Origin: an uncultured Alphaproteobacteria bacterium
GTDB taxonomy: Bacteria > Pseudomonadota > Alphaproteobacteria > HIMB59 > GCA-002718135
DNA length: 43,655 bases
Assembly (NCBI GenBank): GCA_902574475.1
Contig: CACGNZ010000011.1
Span: forward strand, 1-43,655
Reading direction: 5' to 3'
In this document: piece after piece, positions 16,470-25,172 of the stretch
How the letters are laid out: each line of letters begins with the position of its first letter
Numbering within the stretch: position 1 is the first letter of the stretch
Made by a program: the position numbers and the translations under genes
Notes under the pieces: model-generated
What the model saw: only the letters and a program-made list of their open reading frames with translations
The model's database searches: none
Told to the model about the DNA's origin: nothing

Positions 16470-17768
16470 ATGATGAATCTTACAATCGTTGGTACCGGTT
16501 ACGTTGGTTTGGTAACGGGAGTTTGCTTTGCTGAATTTGGATATTCTGTAACATGTATCGATAAAGATACGAAGCGTCTTGAAAAACTCAAATCAGGTAC
16601 GTGTCCATTTTTTGAACCTGGAATGGATAAGCTTTTAGATAAGCATATTAATAAAACAAAATTATTATCTTTTGCTTCAAGCATAAAAAATAGTTCAGAA
16701 AATACAGATATTTTTTTTATAACTGTTGGAACTCCAACAAGAAGGTTAGAAGATGAAGCCGATTTAAGTTTTGTATGGCAAGTTGCAGATGAAATTTCAG
16801 AAAGTATAAAAAAATATTGTTTAGTTGTAACTAAATCCACCGTACCAGTTGGAACGACAAGTGAAGTAAAAAAAATTATATCAAAAAAAGTTGATCAAAA
16901 ATTTTTTGATGTAGTTTCTAATCCAGAATTTTTACGAGAAGGATCTGCTATTGATGATTTTATTAGACCAGATAGAATTGTAATAGGAACAGATAATAAA
17001 AAATCTGAAAATATAATGAGAGAACTTTATAGACCCTTATTTCTTAAGGAAACTCCAATTGTGGCTACATCAATAGAAACATCAGAAATTATTAAATATG
17101 CATCTAATAGTTTTCTGGCAACTAAAATTGCATTTATTAATGAGGTTGCAGACTTATGTGAAGTAGTAGGAGCTGATGTTCAGCAAGTAGCACATGCAAT
17201 GGGTATAGATAAACGTATTGGCTCTAAATTTTTAAATGCAGGACCTGGATTTGGCGGTTCATGTTTTCCTAAAGATGTAAAAGCATTCGCTTCGACAGCT
17301 AAAAAGAAAAATATTGATTTATCCATAATTAATGCAGTGAATAAATCTAATCAAGATCGTATAATTAAAATTTCTAATAAAATTAGTTCAAAAATAAAAA
17401 ATAATTCTACAATCACTTTTCTTGGCTTAAGTTTTAAACCTAATACGGATGATGTAAGAGATTCTACATCGATGAAAATTGCATCATCACTTTTTGAACA
17501 AGGATTTAAAATTCAATGTTATGATCCTGAGGCAATGGGTAATGCTAAAAAAGAAAATACTAATCTTGTTTTATTTAATTCTGCATACGAAGCTTGTGAA
17601 GGATCGTCTGCAATCATTATTGGAACAGAGTGGAACGAATTCAGAGCCTTAAATTTTGAGAAAATATCTAAATTATTAAAAGACAAAATAATTTTTGATT
17701 TAAGAAACATTTATATTCCAAAAGATTTAAAAGAAATGGGCTATGAATACTATGGAACAGGTAAATAA
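16470..17768 (+). CDS. ugd: UDP-glucose 6-dehydrogenase
   Basis: Ugd oxidises UDP-glucose to UDP-glucuronate with two NAD+ in the cytoplasm, feeding surface polysaccharide. The 432-residue protein opens with the NAD motif IVGTGYVGLVTGVCFAEFGY. It contains VGTPT, KSTVPVGT, NPEFLREGSAIDDF and EIIKYASNSF, and the catalytic Cys265 in GFGGSCFPKD. The C-terminal UDP-binding domain has GLSFKPNTDDVRDS and GTEWNEF. Two adjacent ATG codons at 16470 and 16473 could start it; the second gives MNLTIVGTG and is equally good. The next gene, a phosphohexomutase, overlaps its end by 26 bases, so the two are coupled. Together they supply nucleotide-sugar precursors. Confidence 0.95.
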   Translation: MMNLTIVGTGYVGLVTGVCFAEFGYSVTCIDKDTKRLEKLKSGTCPFFEPGMDKLLDKHINKTKLLSFASSIKNSSENTDIFFITVGTPTRRLEDEADLSFVWQVADEISESIKKYCLVVTKSTVPVGTTSEVKKIISKKVDQKFFDVVSNPEFLREGSAIDDFIRPDRIVIGTDNKKSENIMRELYRPLFLKETPIVATSIETSEIIKYASNSFLATKIAFINEVADLCEVVGADVQQVAHAMGIDKRIGSKFLNAGPGFGGSCFPKDVKAFASTAKKKNIDLSIINAVNKSNQDRIIKISNKISSKIKNNSTITFLGLSFKPNTDDVRDSTSMKIASSLFEQGFKIQCYDPEAMGNAKKENTNLVLFNSAYEACEGSSAIIIGTEWNEFRALNFEKISKLLKDKIIFDLRNIYIPKDLKEMGYEYYGTGK

Positions 17769-19158
17769 ATTGGAAATTGAGAATTTCGATAAAGAGGTTT
17801 TAAGAGAGTATGATATCCGAGGTGTAGTTGGTAATAATATTAATCAAAACACTGCATATACTATTGGAAGAACATTTGCATACACAGTATTTAATCGATT
17901 AAAATCTAATATAATTGCTACAGGTTACGATGGAAGATTAACATCACCAGATTTACATAAAGCTCTATGTGAAGGTTTAAAAGACTCAGGTGCTAAGGTA
18001 ATTAATATTGGTATGGGGCCTACACCAATGACTTACTTTGCTCATTACCATCTTAATGCAGATGCAGCTATTATGGTAACAGGCTCTCATAATCCTTCAG
18101 AATACAATGGTTTTAAAATGGTTTTAAATAAGCATTCTTTTTATGCTGAAGACATTCAAAGTCTTCAAAAATTAATTGATCAAAATGATTTAAAATTTAT
18201 CGAAGGTGAGGTCATTAATCAAGATATTAAAAAAGATTATAACGAAAGATTATTACAAAATATTAATCTCAATAAAAAAATAAAAATTGCTTGGGATATT
18301 GGTAATGGTGCGATGGGAGCTGTCATTAAGGAAGTTACAAACAATTTAAATAATTCTGAAAATATATTAATTAATGAAGAAGTTGATGGAAATTTCCCTA
18401 ATCATCACCCAGATCCAACTGTTCCAAAAAATATGGAGCAATTAATAAAGTCAGTCAAAGAAAACAAATGTGACATAGGTCTAGCTTTTGATGGAGATGG
18501 AGATCGTCTAGGTGTTGTAGACAACTTAGGCAATTTAGTTTGGGCGGATCAGTACATGTTATTACTATGCACTGAAATTGCTAACTTATACGATAACCCA
18601 AAAATAATTATGGATGTTAAATGTAGTAAAGTTTTTTTTGATGAAGCAAAAAAACTTAATTGTGATCCTATTATGTCTAAAACCGGTCACTCTCCAATAA
18701 AAGAAAAAATGAAAGAATTAAAATCCCCTTTATCAGGAGAAATGAGTGGTCATGTATGTTATGCAGATGATTTTTATGGTTACGATGATGCAATGTACGT
18801 TGCATTACGCTTATTGCGAATATTATGTAATCAAGAGAAATCCTTGAATGAGTTAATTAATATATATCCAAAAACTTATTCAACCCCTGAAACAAGGTTT
18901 GATGTAGATGAAACAAAAAAATTTTTAATTATTGAAGAAATAAAAGAAAGAATAAAAAATACTGAGGGTAAAATAATAGATATTGATGGCATAAGAGTTG
19001 AAAATGATGATGGATGGTTTCTAATGAGAGCTAGTAATACCCAAAACCAACTAACTTGTAGAGCAGAGTCTACTTCTAAAGAAGGTCTTAAGTCTTTGAT
19101 AGCAATTATCGAAAATCACTTATCTCTAAGCGGTGTAAATTATAAGTTTACAATCTAA
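17743..19158 (+). CDS. Phosphomannomutase/phosphoglucomutase (AlgC/ManB type)
   Basis: This 471-residue alpha-D-phosphohexomutase has YDIRG near residue 23, the phosphoserine loop TGSHNPSEYNGFKM (Ser115), the Mg2+ loop AFDGDGDRLGV (Asp250, 252, 254), the sugar-specificity loop GEMSGHV, and a C-terminal phosphate-binding RASNTQNQL segment. It interconverts hexose 1- and 6-phosphates and would supply glucose-1-phosphate or mannose-1-phosphate for surface sugars, in line with the coupled ugd gene. The start overlaps ugd. A second ATG three codons on (17752) is an alternative, and no ribosome site decides between them. Its 3' end overlaps the convergent carboxypeptidase gene by 11 bases. Confidence 0.93.
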   Translation: MNTMEQVNKLEIENFDKEVLREYDIRGVVGNNINQNTAYTIGRTFAYTVFNRLKSNIIATGYDGRLTSPDLHKALCEGLKDSGAKVINIGMGPTPMTYFAHYHLNADAAIMVTGSHNPSEYNGFKMVLNKHSFYAEDIQSLQKLIDQNDLKFIEGEVINQDIKKDYNERLLQNINLNKKIKIAWDIGNGAMGAVIKEVTNNLNNSENILINEEVDGNFPNHHPDPTVPKNMEQLIKSVKENKCDIGLAFDGDGDRLGVVDNLGNLVWADQYMLLLCTEIANLYDNPKIIMDVKCSKVFFDEAKKLNCDPIMSKTGHSPIKEKMKELKSPLSGEMSGHVCYADDFYGYDDAMYVALRLLRILCNQEKSLNELINIYPKTYSTPETRFDVDETKKFLIIEEIKERIKNTEGKIIDIDGIRVENDDGWFLMRASNTQNQLTCRAESTSKEGLKSLIAIIENHLSLSGVNYKFTI

Positions 19159-20260
19159 CAAAACAATCACGATTATATTTTTTTAGTCTTTTACAGGCTG
19201 TATACGCTTCTTTTTTAGAAAAATTTTCAAATCTAGATTCATAAAGTTGTTTACCGCTAACTTTTATTAGCACAACATTTGAAATTTTATCTTTAGTAGA
19301 AACTGGATATTTACTTTTAATTAATTTGATTTGTTTTTCTGCATTATTTCTATACTTAAATGTTCCAACCACAATGGAATAGGCATTTTTTTTCTTTTCA
19401 ATTTTTTGTTTTGGAGTCTCATCTTTTTTAACTATTTTTTTATTAATACTTTTTGTCTTAATATTAAATTCAGCAAATTCTTTATCCATAATTATTTTTA
19501 AAGATTTGTTCCGTTGGCTTCCTGTATCACCTCCAAAAATAATTCCTATTAATCTCTTATTATCTCTAACAGCTGAAAATGCTAACTGAAAACCAGATGC
19601 TTTTATATATCCAGTTTTAATTCCATCAGCACCATCATAGCTTAACATTAATTTATTATGCGTTTTGTACGTCTTACCCTTATAAGTAAATTTTGTTTTA
19701 CTAAACAATTTATACTCTTCTGGAAAATTTGAAATTAGTGCATGTGAAAGTTTTGCTATATCTCTTGCAGTTGTTAATTGCGCTCTATTGGGCAGACCTG
19801 ACGCATTTTTAAATGTTGTATTATTCATACCTAAATTTTTCGCATAGCTTGTCATAAGTTTAGCAAATTCTTTTTCACTTCCTGAAATATTTTCTGAAAC
19901 TACAGTTGCTACATCATTTGCTGATTTAATTATAAGAGCATTAATTGCATCTCTAACTTTGATACTTGATCCTGCTTCTAAATAAAGTTTGCTTGGTGAT
20001 CTTGAAGCGGCAATATTTGATACGCTCAATTGACTATCATAACTAAGTTTTCCTTTTTTAATATAATCAAAAACTATGTATAGAGTCATTATTTTCGTTA
20101 AGGATGCAGGATAATTCCTCGTATCTGCATTAACTTCGAATAGTACTTCTTCTGTATCAAAATCAATAACGATTGCTGCTTTTTTAGCAAAAATATTTGA
20201 TGAAAAACTTAATATTAAAAAGCTATTTAAAATAATGATTAATAATAAATTTTTTTTCAT
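19148..20260 (-). CDS. D-alanyl-D-alanine carboxypeptidase with C-terminal SPOR domain
   Basis: A 370-residue penicillin-binding protein of the PBP5/6 (peptidase S11) family. A signal peptide ends near residue 25. The active-site motifs are SLTK (Ser53-Lys56), SAN (113-115) and KTG (215-217). It trims the terminal D-Ala from peptidoglycan pentapeptides in the periplasm. After a lysine-rich linker (about 265-292), residues 293-370 form a SPOR-like domain (YSIVVGTFKYRNNAEKQ to CKRLKKY), which in other proteins binds denuded septal glycan. It replaces the usual PBP5 C-terminal beta domain and amphipathic anchor. This D-Ala carboxypeptidase-SPOR design is found in alphaproteobacteria. It is divergent from clpS. 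Confidence 0.93.
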   Translation of the reverse strand: MKKNLLLIIILNSFLILSFSSNIFAKKAAIVIDFDTEEVLFEVNADTRNYPASLTKIMTLYIVFDYIKKGKLSYDSQLSVSNIAASRSPSKLYLEAGSSIKVRDAINALIIKSANDVATVVSENISGSEKEFAKLMTSYAKNLGMNNTTFKNASGLPNRAQLTTARDIAKLSHALISNFPEEYKLFSKTKFTYKGKTYKTHNKLMLSYDGADGIKTGYIKASGFQLAFSAVRDNKRLIGIIFGGDTGSQRNKSLKIIMDKEFAEFNIKTKSINKKIVKKDETPKQKIEKKKNAYSIVVGTFKYRNNAEKQIKLIKSKYPVSTKDKISNVVLIKVSGKQLYESRFENFSKKEAYTACKRLKKYNRDCFVRL

Positions 20261-20343
20261 TTTTTCTTGATTAACATAAGATTTTCGATGCTTTCAAACA
20301 GAAAAATACTTTAAAATATTTTAAAACATATTATTTAATATAT

Positions 20344-20679
20344 ATGGCAAATGAAGATCAAAATAGTAACAATAATAAGGACGATTTTCAAAGAGGCCTC
20401 TTATTAGATACAAAGCCTAAGACAAAGAAACCATCAATGTATAATGTTTTGCTCTTAAATGATGATTATACACCAATGGAATTTGTTGTTATGGTGTTAG
20501 AAAAAATATTTAATAAAAAACAAGAGGAGGCTACTCAAATTATGTTACATGTTCACAAAAATGGTATTGGTGTTTGTGGAACATTTACTTATGAGGTGGC
20601 TGAGTCAAAATGTAAATCAGTAATGGATATGGCAAAAAAAAATGAACATCCTTTACAATGCACAATGGAAAAAAGTTAA
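20344..20679 (+). CDS. clpS: ATP-dependent Clp protease adaptor ClpS
   Basis: ClpS binds N-degron substrates and hands them to ClpA for degradation by ClpAP. The 111-residue protein has a flexible N-terminal tail (about 1-28) that inserts into ClpA. The core motif [20 protein letters not shown] carries the Asn-Asp and Met residues that recognise the N-terminal amino acid, with [19 protein letters not shown] following and a conserved carboxy-terminal C-T-M-E. Length is typical. Its stop overlaps the clpA start (TAATG), so the adaptor and unfoldase are translated in step, an arrangement common in proteobacteria. The 83-base AT-rich gap upstream is shared with the divergent carboxypeptidase. Confidence 0.97.
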   Translation: MANEDQNSNNNKDDFQRGLLLDTKPKTKKPSMYNVLLLNDDYTPMEFVVMVLEKIFNKKQEEATQIMLHVHKNGIGVCGTFTYEVAESKCKSVMDMAKKNEHPLQCTMEKS

Positions 20680-22952
20680 TGCTGTCACAAAATTTAGAAA
20701 AAACATTAAGAGAAGCATATCAACTAGCAACTACTTATAAGCATGAGTATGTAACTCTAGAGCATTTATTATTTTCTCTTTTGGAAGACCAAGATGCAAT
20801 TAGTGTTCTTAAAGCGTGTGCAGTAGATATTTCAAATTTAAAAGAAAGTGTTGAGAAATTTATTATTAATGATTTAGAAAATCTTAAAGAGAACTTTACT
20901 GGAGAGCCAAAATTAACAAATGGTTTTCAAAGAGTTTTACAAAGAGCTGCTATTCACGTGCAATCGAGTGGAAGAGAGAGTGTTACAGGAGCTAACATGA
21001 TTGTAGCTTTATTTTCTGAGAAAGAAAGTCATGCAGTATATTTTCTTCATCAACAAAATATGAGCAGATTAGATGCTGTTCAATATATTTCACACGGTAT
21101 TTCTAAAAGTAATGAAAGTTTTGAAAATGAAGAATTTGTAGATAGTCAAACAAATGACAATAATGAACAACAAAAACCGAAAAGTGCTTTAGGTCAATTT
21201 TGTATTAACTTAAATGAAAAATCAAAAGATGGTAAAATTGATAAGCTAATCGGAAGAAGCAAAGAACTAGATAGAACAATTCAAATTTTATGCAGAAGAC
21301 AAAAAAATAATCCTTTATTTGTTGGAGACCCTGGTGTTGGGAAAACAGCAATTGCTGAAGGATTGGCAAAAAGAATTACAGAAAAAAAAGTACCTAAAAT
21401 TATGGAGGATGCAATTATATATTCACTGGATATGGGCGCTCTACTTGCAGGTACAAGATACAGAGGTGATTTTGAAGAGAGATTGAAAGCAGTTCTTAAA
21501 GAATTACAAAAAAAAGACAAAGCTGTTTTATTTATAGATGAAATCCATACTGTTATTGGTGCAGGAGCTACCAGTGGAGGATCAATGGATGCCAGTAACT
21601 TATTAAAACCTTCTCTAGGCAATGGTACTCTTAAATGCATTGGGTCAACTACTTATAAAGAGTTTAAAAACTATTTTGAAAAAGATAGAGCTTTGGTTAG
21701 AAGATTCCAAAAAATTGACGTTAAAGAACCTTCAAAAGATGAGACAATCAAAATCCTTGAAGGGTTAAAAACTTACTATGAAGAACATCATAATATTAAA
21801 TATTCACCTGAAGCAATTATTAGCGCTGTTGAATTATCAAATAAATATATAGGTGATAGGAAACTTCCTGATAAAGCCATTGATGTCATTGACGAAGCAG
21901 GTGCATCACAATATTTATTGCCCGAAGAGAAAAGAAAGAAAATTATTCTATCAAAAGACATAGAAGCAGTTGTTGCCTTAATGGCAAGAATTCCAACAAA
22001 ATCTGTTAATCAAAGTGATAAGAATAGTTTAAAAAATTTAGAAAGAGATTTGAAAAATTTCGTATTTGGTCAAGACAAAGCTATTGAGGAACTTTCATCT
22101 TCTATAAAGTTAGCAAGAGCAGGGCTTAGAGAAGATGGTAAACCAATAGGCTCCTATTTATTTTCTGGACCTACTGGAGTTGGAAAGACTGAGGTAGCTA
22201 AACAATTAAGTAATACTCTTGGAATTAAACTTCTTAGATTTGATATGTCAGAATATATGGAACGTCATACCGTTAGTAGACTTATTGGAGCTCCTCCAGG
22301 TTATGTTGGTTTCGATCAAGGGGGATTATTAACAGATGGTGTAGATCAAAATCCTCATTGTGTACTGCTTTTAGATGAAATTGAAAAAGCTCATTTTGAT
22401 TTATTCAATATACTACTTCAAGTAATGGATTATGGAAAACTAACTGACCATAATGGCAAGACTATAGATTTTAGAAATGTTATACTAATTATGACAACAA
22501 ATGCTGGTGCAATTGATGTATCTAAAAACAAAATAGGATTTAATGCAAAAAGATCTAACGATGATAGTAGTGATGCAATTAATAGAATTTTTTCACCAGA
22601 ATTTAGAAATCGAATTGATTCAATAATTCATTTTAATCATTTATCTAAAAATATAGTACTTTCTATCGTAGATAAGTTCATCATAGAAATTGAGGCTCAA
22701 CTTGAAGATAAAGGTGTTTCATTATCAATTAATAAGGAAGCAAAAGAATTATTAGCCGAAGAAGGTTATGATGAGGTTTATGGTGCAAGAGAATTGGGAA
22801 GAGTAATACAAGAAAAAGTCAAAAAACCTATGGCTGAAGAACTAATTTTTGGAAAATTATCTAAGGGTGGTCATGTAGAAATAACATGCAAGGATAAAAA
22901 AATTAGCTTTGAATTTTCAAATAAGCAAGAAGTTAAAAAAGAACTTGCTTAA
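20679..22952 (+). CDS. clpA: ATP-dependent Clp protease ATP-binding subunit ClpA
   Basis: ClpA is the AAA+ unfoldase that feeds the ClpP peptidase. It has an N-terminal repeat domain (HEYVTLEHLLFSLL), then D1 with Walker A GDPGVGKT and Walker B VLFIDEIHT, and D2 with GPTGVGKT and LLLDEIEKAH. The C-terminal part contains YGARELGR. Its 757 residues are normal. I take the ATG at 20679, which overlaps the clpS stop as TAATG and begins [14 protein letters not shown]; an ATG seven codons upstream lies inside clpS. The last four bases overlap the convergent FemAB-like gene. Confidence 0.97.
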   Translation: MLSQNLEKTLREAYQLATTYKHEYVTLEHLLFSLLEDQDAISVLKACAVDISNLKESVEKFIINDLENLKENFTGEPKLTNGFQRVLQRAAIHVQSSGRESVTGANMIVALFSEKESHAVYFLHQQNMSRLDAVQYISHGISKSNESFENEEFVDSQTNDNNEQQKPKSALGQFCINLNEKSKDGKIDKLIGRSKELDRTIQILCRRQKNNPLFVGDPGVGKTAIAEGLAKRITEKKVPKIMEDAIIYSLDMGALLAGTRYRGDFEERLKAVLKELQKKDKAVLFIDEIHTVIGAGATSGGSMDASNLLKPSLGNGTLKCIGSTTYKEFKNYFEKDRALVRRFQKIDVKEPSKDETIKILEGLKTYYEEHHNIKYSPEAIISAVELSNKYIGDRKLPDKAIDVIDEAGASQYLLPEEKRKKIILSKDIEAVVALMARIPTKSVNQSDKNSLKNLERDLKNFVFGQDKAIEELSSSIKLARAGLREDGKPIGSYLFSGPTGVGKTEVAKQLSNTLGIKLLRFDMSEYMERHTVSRLIGAPPGYVGFDQGGLLTDGVDQNPHCVLLLDEIEKAHFDLFNILLQVMDYGKLTDHNGKTIDFRNVILIMTTNAGAIDVSKNKIGFNAKRSNDDSSDAINRIFSPEFRNRIDSIIHFNHLSKNIVLSIVDKFIIEIEAQLEDKGVSLSINKEAKELLAEEGYDEVYGARELGRVIQEKVKKPMAEELIFGKLSKGGHVEITCKDKKISFEFSNKQEVKKELA

Positions 22953-24082
22953 TTTTTGAACGGGAGAAAATCATCTAGTCTTTCTTTCTGACTATCAATT
23001 AACTGACTTTCATTATCAAGAAAATTTTGAATTGCCTTGCTAAATTCTTGATCTTTAATCCAATGCGTACTCCATGTTTTAGTAGGAACATATCCTCTCT
23101 GCAACTTATGTTCTCCTTGAGCACCAGCTTCAACTATTTTAACATTATTTCTAATGGCATATTCTATTGCTTGATAGTAACAGAGCTCAAAATGTAAAAA
23201 CGGAACTTCGTATTTTGACCCCCATAAACGACCATATAAATGAGTTTTACTTATAAAATTAATTGCAGAGGCAACCATTTTGTCTTCTTGGAAAGCCATT
23301 ATAAGCAAAATGTTATTTTTGAAATTATCTAATATTTCAAAGAAAAATTCTTTAGTTAAATACGTGGATCCCCATTTTCTTCCAGTAGTATCTAAGTAAC
23401 AATCGTAAAAAAAACTTATATGCTCTTCTTTAATATCATCACCATTAAGTAATTTTACTTGTAAATTATTTTTTTCAATACATTGTCTTTCCCGTTTAAT
23501 TATTTTTCTTTTTCTGGAAGATAAATCATTTAAAAAATCATCAAATTTTTTATATTCATTATTATGCCAATGAAACTGTATCCCTGATCTAATCATTATA
23601 TTCTCAACATCATTCCAATTAGAAGCATCATTAACAAAATTAAAATGCAGAGAAGAAACATTTATTTTTTTAGCTTCTTCTATAATATTCTTAATTACTT
23701 GAACGTGTTTTTTCTTTTTATCTTTAACTGACTTATTTAAAACAATTCTATCACCAGTAACGGGTGTAAACGGAATTGCAGATTGAAGTTTTGGATAATA
23801 ATTTATTCCATATCGATGATAAGCATCAGCCCAAGAATGATCAAAGATATATTCTCCAAACGAATGGTTTTTTATGTAAAGAGGACATAATGAAATAATT
23901 TTATCATTTTCTTTTTCTATGTAATGATATGGTTGCCAACCTGTTTTGGTATTTGCACTTTTACTTTCTTCTAATGCGTGAAGAAATTCATATTGCAAGA
24001 ATGGATGATCATTTCCAACACATTCATTCCAGTCAGATTTTTTAATATCATTAAGAGAAGAGCAAAAAAAATATTTACTCAT
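22949..24082 (-). CDS. FemAB/GNAT-like acyltransferase (COG3146-type 'peptidogalycan biosynthesis/recognition' protein)
   Basis: The 377-residue soluble protein matches the FemAB-like family PF04339, with a doubled GNAT fold. Recognisable segments are NDHPFLQYEFLHALEESKS, GWQPYHY, CPLYIKNHSFGEYIFDHSWADAY, GRKWGSTYL, RLWGSKYEVPFLHFELCYYQ and VEAGAQGEHKLQRGY. The family is widespread in proteobacteria, often described as possible aminoacyl- or acyl-transferases, but no substrate is firmly known. It has no signal or membrane segment. It lies 11 bases downstream of the RidA gene on the same strand and probably shares its transcript. The pairing suggests general metabolism, not a dedicated pathway. 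Confidence 0.85.
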   Translation of the reverse strand: MSKYFFCSSLNDIKKSDWNECVGNDHPFLQYEFLHALEESKSANTKTGWQPYHYIEKENDKIISLCPLYIKNHSFGEYIFDHSWADAYHRYGINYYPKLQSAIPFTPVTGDRIVLNKSVKDKKKKHVQVIKNIIEEAKKINVSSLHFNFVNDASNWNDVENIMIRSGIQFHWHNNEYKKFDDFLNDLSSRKRKIIKRERQCIEKNNLQVKLLNGDDIKEEHISFFYDCYLDTTGRKWGSTYLTKEFFFEILDNFKNNILLIMAFQEDKMVASAINFISKTHLYGRLWGSKYEVPFLHFELCYYQAIEYAIRNNVKIVEAGAQGEHKLQRGYVPTKTWSTHWIKDQEFSKAIQNFLDNESQLIDSQKERLDDFLPFKN

Positions 24083-24092
24083 ATTAAATTTA

Positions 24093-24557
24093 TTATTTGA
24101 TTTTAATGATGGCGTCTATTTCAACAGAAATATTTAAAGGAAGTGCGTTTGAACCAACTGCAAATCTTGAGTGTCTTCCTTTATCACCAAAAATATTCAC
24201 TAATAAATCTGATGCTCCATTTATGATTTTTGGTTGATCGGTAAAGTTATCATTGCAATTTACAAAACCTCCAAGTTTTAAAAAAGAATCTAGTCTGTCC
24301 CAATCACCATCTATCGATGTTTTAAGAGCTGCAATAATATTAATGCAACAAGTTTCAGCAGCTTTTATTCCTTCTTCTTCAGAAATATCTACACCAACTT
24401 TTCCACTATAAAGAATTTTACCATCAATTACGGGCCCTTGACCAGATACATAAACGGTATTATCTGCAACCTTAAAGGGTACGTAATTTGCAATTGGTGT
24501 TGGCATATCTGGAATTTTTAGATCTAATTTCTTGATATTTTCTTCAAAGATGTGCAT
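24093..24557 (-). CDS. RidA/YjgF/YER057c/UK114-family protein
   Basis: This is a 154-residue member of the longer RidA subgroup (COG0251). Family features are YVPFKVADNTVYVSGQGPV, GIKAAETCCINIIAALK, FVNCNDNF and HSRFAVGSNALPLNISVEID, with the conserved Arg that binds the carboxylate of enamine/imine substrates in active RidA proteins. RidA hydrolyses reactive 2-aminoacrylate-type intermediates made by PLP enzymes. I start at the ATG at 24557 (MHIFEENIKKL). A frame open up to 24599 would overlap the ribosome-site region of the divergent cyclophilin gene and adds no family-like sequence. Only about 44 bases separate the divergent starts. Confidence 0.88.
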   Translation of the reverse strand: MHIFEENIKKLDLKIPDMPTPIANYVPFKVADNTVYVSGQGPVIDGKILYSGKVGVDISEEEGIKAAETCCINIIAALKTSIDGDWDRLDSFLKLGGFVNCNDNFTDQPKIINGASDLLVNIFGDKGRHSRFAVGSNALPLNISVEIDAIIKIK

Positions 24558-24601
24558 TACATATATATAAAACAATTTGGGTGAAGGTAAAGAAAACAAA
24601 T

Positions 24602-25168
24602 ATGAATAAACTTAAAAAACTATTTATTTTCATCTTCATATTCTCAATATTCTTAAAAGGGGGGATTTCAATGGCTGATGAAAAGAAAGATACTATTCAT
24701 ATGACACTTAAAGATGGTGTTGTTGTAATAGAGACAAAACCAAACGTAGCACCAAAACATGTAAAACAAATCAAACAACTTATTGAAGAAGGACAATATG
24801 ATGGAGTTGTTTTTCATAGAGTTATAGATGGCTTTATGGCTCAAACCGGTGATGTAGAATTTGGAAATTCAAGTAATAATAATTTCAACTTATCAAGAGC
24901 AGGCACAGGTGGATCAAAACTTCCAGATATTGAAGCAGAATTTTCTTCTGAGAATCATGGAAGAGGGGCAGTATCAATGGCAAGAGCTCAAAATCCAAAT
25001 AGCGCCAATAGTCAATTTTTCATTTGTTTTAATGATTGCTCTTTTTTAGATGGTCAATATACCGTTTGGGCTCAAGTTACTGAAGGTATGGAATATGTTG
25101 ATAATATCACAAGAGGCGAACCACCTGCTGATCCAGATAAAATAATTAAAATGGAGATTGTAAAATAA
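24602..25168 (+). CDS. Peptidyl-prolyl cis-trans isomerase, cyclophilin type
   Basis: The cyclophilin core covers most of the 188 residues: VVFHRVIDGFMAQTGDVEFG (with the catalytic Arg of FHRVI and the FMxQTGD loop), GRGAVSMARAQNPNSANSQFFICFNDC and LDGQYTVWAQVTEGM, with the substrate-binding Trp. It isomerises prolyl peptide bonds. Taking the ATG at 24602 gives MNKLKKLFIFIFIFSIFLKG, a signal-peptide-like start that would export it. However, a second ATG at 24671 (MADEKKDTIHM) has an unusually strong ribosome site, AAAAGGGGGG, six bases upstream and would make a cytoplasmic form. Both forms may be produced. A still earlier ATG at 24581 is possible but weaker. The dipeptidase gene follows after four bases. 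Confidence 0.93.
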   Translation: MNKLKKLFIFIFIFSIFLKGGISMADEKKDTIHMTLKDGVVVIETKPNVAPKHVKQIKQLIEEGQYDGVVFHRVIDGFMAQTGDVEFGNSSNNNFNLSRAGTGGSKLPDIEAEFSSENHGRGAVSMARAQNPNSANSQFFICFNDCSFLDGQYTVWAQVTEGMEYVDNITRGEPPADPDKIIKMEIVK

Positions 25169-25172
25169 TTAG

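Noticed and set aside
16499-16840. 113-codon frame antisense to ugd
   Set aside because: It lies fully opposite a well-conserved gene and its product shows no family features.
21281-21640. 119-codon frame antisense to clpA
   Set aside because: Mirror of the conserved first AAA+ domain; no start signal and no recognisable protein.
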